From NCBI RefSeq assembly GCF_017744445.1, contig NZ_JAGIBH010000003.1, positions 248,001 through 312,000 of the forward strand: DNA of 64,000 bases, in the 5' to 3' direction. This document shows, one piece after another, positions 62,962 to 64,000 of the stretch. Under the pieces are notes generated by a model. It ran no database searches, was not told where the DNA came from, and saw only the letters and a program-made list of their open reading frames with translations. The translations under genes and the position numbers were made by a program. How positions within the stretch are numbered: the stretch's first letter is position 1; every line of letters begins with the position of its first letter. Origin of the DNA: Caulobacter sp. (GTDB taxonomy: Bacteria; Pseudomonadota; Alphaproteobacteria; Caulobacterales; Caulobacteraceae).

Positions 62962-63663
62962 TCAATCCGGCGCCAACCGATACCCAACCCCCCGCACCGT
63001 CTGGAGATAGCGCGGGTTCTTCGGGTCCGGCTCGATCTTGCGGCGCAGGCGGGTGACCTGGACGTCGACGGCGCGGCCGGTGGCGTCGGCGGTGTCGCGG
63101 GCCAGTTCCAGGCGGTCGACGGGCTCGTGGGCCGAGCGGGCCAGGCGGCGCAGCAGCGTGACCTCGGCCTCGGTCAGGCGCACGGCCTCGCCGTCGCAGG
63201 TCAGCTCGCCCCGGTCGCCGTCGAAGGCGCACTTGCCCAGGCTCAGCGCCTTGCTGCCCGTCGGCCGGGCCTGCGAGCGGCGCAGGATGGCCTCGATGCG
63301 CAGGAGCAGCTCCTGCGGCTCGAACGGTTTGCCCAGATAGTCGTCGACGCCGCTGGACAGGCCCTCGATGCGGTCGGCGGTCTGGTCGCGGGCGGTCAGC
63401 ATCAGAATCGGCGTGCGGCCGCTCTCGCCGCCCTTGGCGCGCAGGCGCTTGGTGAAGGCGTAGCCGTCCTCGCCCGGCATCATCACGTCCAGCACCATCA
63501 GGTCGAAGTCCAGCGCGCCGAACAGGCGATCGGCCCCGGCCGCGTCCGAGGCGGCCGTGACCCGGAAGCCGGCCCGGCTGAGGAATTCCTTGATCAGCTT
63601 GCGCAGGCGGTCGTCGTCGTCGACCACCAGGATGTGGCGCTCGCGGCGCTCGTCAGGGGTCAT
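62962..63663 (-). CDS. petR: OmpR-family response regulator (PetR-like)
   Basis: 233 residues: receiver (Asp in VLDVMMPGEDG, LMLTARDQ, LGKPFEP) and a winged-helix DNA-binding domain (VRLTEAEVTLLRRLARSAHEPVDR, VDVQVTRLRRKIEPDPKNPRYLQTVRGVGY). Its ATG overlaps the stop of the upstream MarR-like gene by 4 bases, as in the petP-petR pair of Rhodobacter. The petR name is inferred from that layout. A link to the petABC genes in this window is only suggestive. Confidence 0.93.
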   Translation of the reverse strand: MTPDERRERHILVVDDDDRLRKLIKEFLSRAGFRVTAASDAAGADRLFGALDFDLMVLDVMMPGEDGYAFTKRLRAKGGESGRTPILMLTARDQTADRIEGLSSGVDDYLGKPFEPQELLLRIEAILRRSQARPTGSKALSLGKCAFDGDRGELTCDGEAVRLTEAEVTLLRRLARSAHEPVDRLELARDTADATGRAVDVQVTRLRRKIEPDPKNPRYLQTVRGVGYRLAPD

Positions 63664-64000
63664 GGCGCGCGCCGTCCGGGGCCCACGCCCTGCCGCGAGC
63701 CGGCCAGGGCCGCCAGGATCCGGCGGGTGCCGGCCACGCCGTCGAGGCCGCCCGTGCGGTACGCACGCGCCAACAGAGCCCGCAGGCGCTCGGCCGTGCG
63801 CTGCTCGAAGGCCACGCCCTCCGGGGTCAGGGTCGCGGGACGGCGGCGGCCGTCCAGGTCGCCCGAGCCGCGCTCGACCAGGCCGGCCTTCTGGAGATCC
63901 GCGAGGGTACGGCTAGCGGCTTGTTTCGACAGGCTGGTCAGCTTCGACAGGTCCTGCACCCCGATGCCCGGCCGGCGGCGCAGCAGGAAGGCCGCGCGCC
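63660..64000 (-). CDS. petP: MarR-family regulator, PetP-like (5' end outside window)
   Basis: Minus-strand frame open to the window edge, so the N-terminus is missing. Visible part reads R-A-F-L-L-R-R-R-P-G-I-G-V-Q-D-L, then SKLTSLSKQAASRTLADLQK (recognition helix region), the wing GSGDLDGRRRPATLTPEG and a C-terminal helix. MarR fold. Coupled to the OmpR-type gene by an ATGA overlap. Name inferred from the pair. Confidence 0.85.
   Translation of the reverse strand, partial: RAAFLLRRRPGIGVQDLSKLTSLSKQAASRTLADLQKAGLVERGSGDLDGRRRPATLTPEGVAFEQRTAERLRALLARAYRTGGLDGVAGTRRILAALAGSRQGVGPGRRAP

Overview
The window is a gene-dense, high-GC stretch of an alphaproteobacterial chromosome, most likely Caulobacter or a close relative. 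The evidence is strong G/C at third codon positions, GTG starts, an N-acetylglucosamine PTS operon beside a chitobiase-type hexosaminidase, the petABC cytochrome bc1 operon next to trmL, an lgt / NDUFAF7-type methyltransferase / pgeF block, a petP-petR style regulator pair, and TonB-dependent receptors. The species is inferred from family content and gene order, not from a database search.

Layout. 1-5843: end of a GH20 hexosaminidase, then a fused EIIA-HPr-EI protein and a GlcNAc EIICB transporter, forming one GlcNAc uptake operon. 5989-9816: two single-domain response regulators around a large hybrid histidine kinase. 9817-14155: an orphan D12-class DNA adenine methylase directly downstream of tRNA-Ser(CGA), a thioesterase, a persulfide-dioxygenase-like protein lacking key metal ligands, a secreted Gly/Tyr-rich protein, and an RluD-type pseudouridine synthase. 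14238-18622: TonB receptor plus PhoD-type phosphatase. 18741-24111: LysE exporter, hisI, DUF817, folE, cysS, a GIY-YIG protein between palindromic repeats, and an SRPBCC protein. 24119-28909: NifU-like scaffold, yidD, thrS, glycosyltransferase, MetX-like hydrolase. 28915-35958: lipoprotein, HMG-CoA lyase-like enzyme, GT39 and GT2 glycosyltransferases, a membrane protein, a TPR-FkbM fusion, trmL. 36161-38864: petABC. 39165-51465: mixed small enzymes, secreted proteins and regulators (GNAT, retropepsin-like, TMEM175-like, tandem dienelactone hydrolases, ychF, pirin, reductase/AraC pair, XRE/DUF2975 pair, M24 peptidase). 51491-60829: TPR protein, pth, rplY, lipoprotein, prs, pgeF, NDUFAF7-like methyltransferase, lgt, ubiK-like, ybjN-like, proC. 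60967-64000: TetR-like protein, an EnvZ-like kinase, an OmpR-like regulator and a MarR-like regulator cut by the window end.

Most of the window is housekeeping and looks vertically inherited. Its most distinctive feature is a set of intergenic palindromic repeats in three sequence families (A: arms around CCCCGC-GAAA-GCGGGG; B: GGAGGGGGAAGAAGG type; C: CCTAGGCCTTGTGCCTAGG type). One family B segment lies in frame inside the NDUFAF7-type methyltransferase gene, and one small GIY-YIG gene lies between two family A copies. Other points of interest are the metal-ligand-poor metallo-hydrolase, the orphan adenine methylase beside a tRNA, the TPR-FkbM fusion with an unrecognised central region, two long inverted repeats between divergent glycosyltransferase genes, and a duplicated four-cysteine module in a secreted protein. 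No CRISPR array, rRNA, transposase or prophage structural gene was seen.
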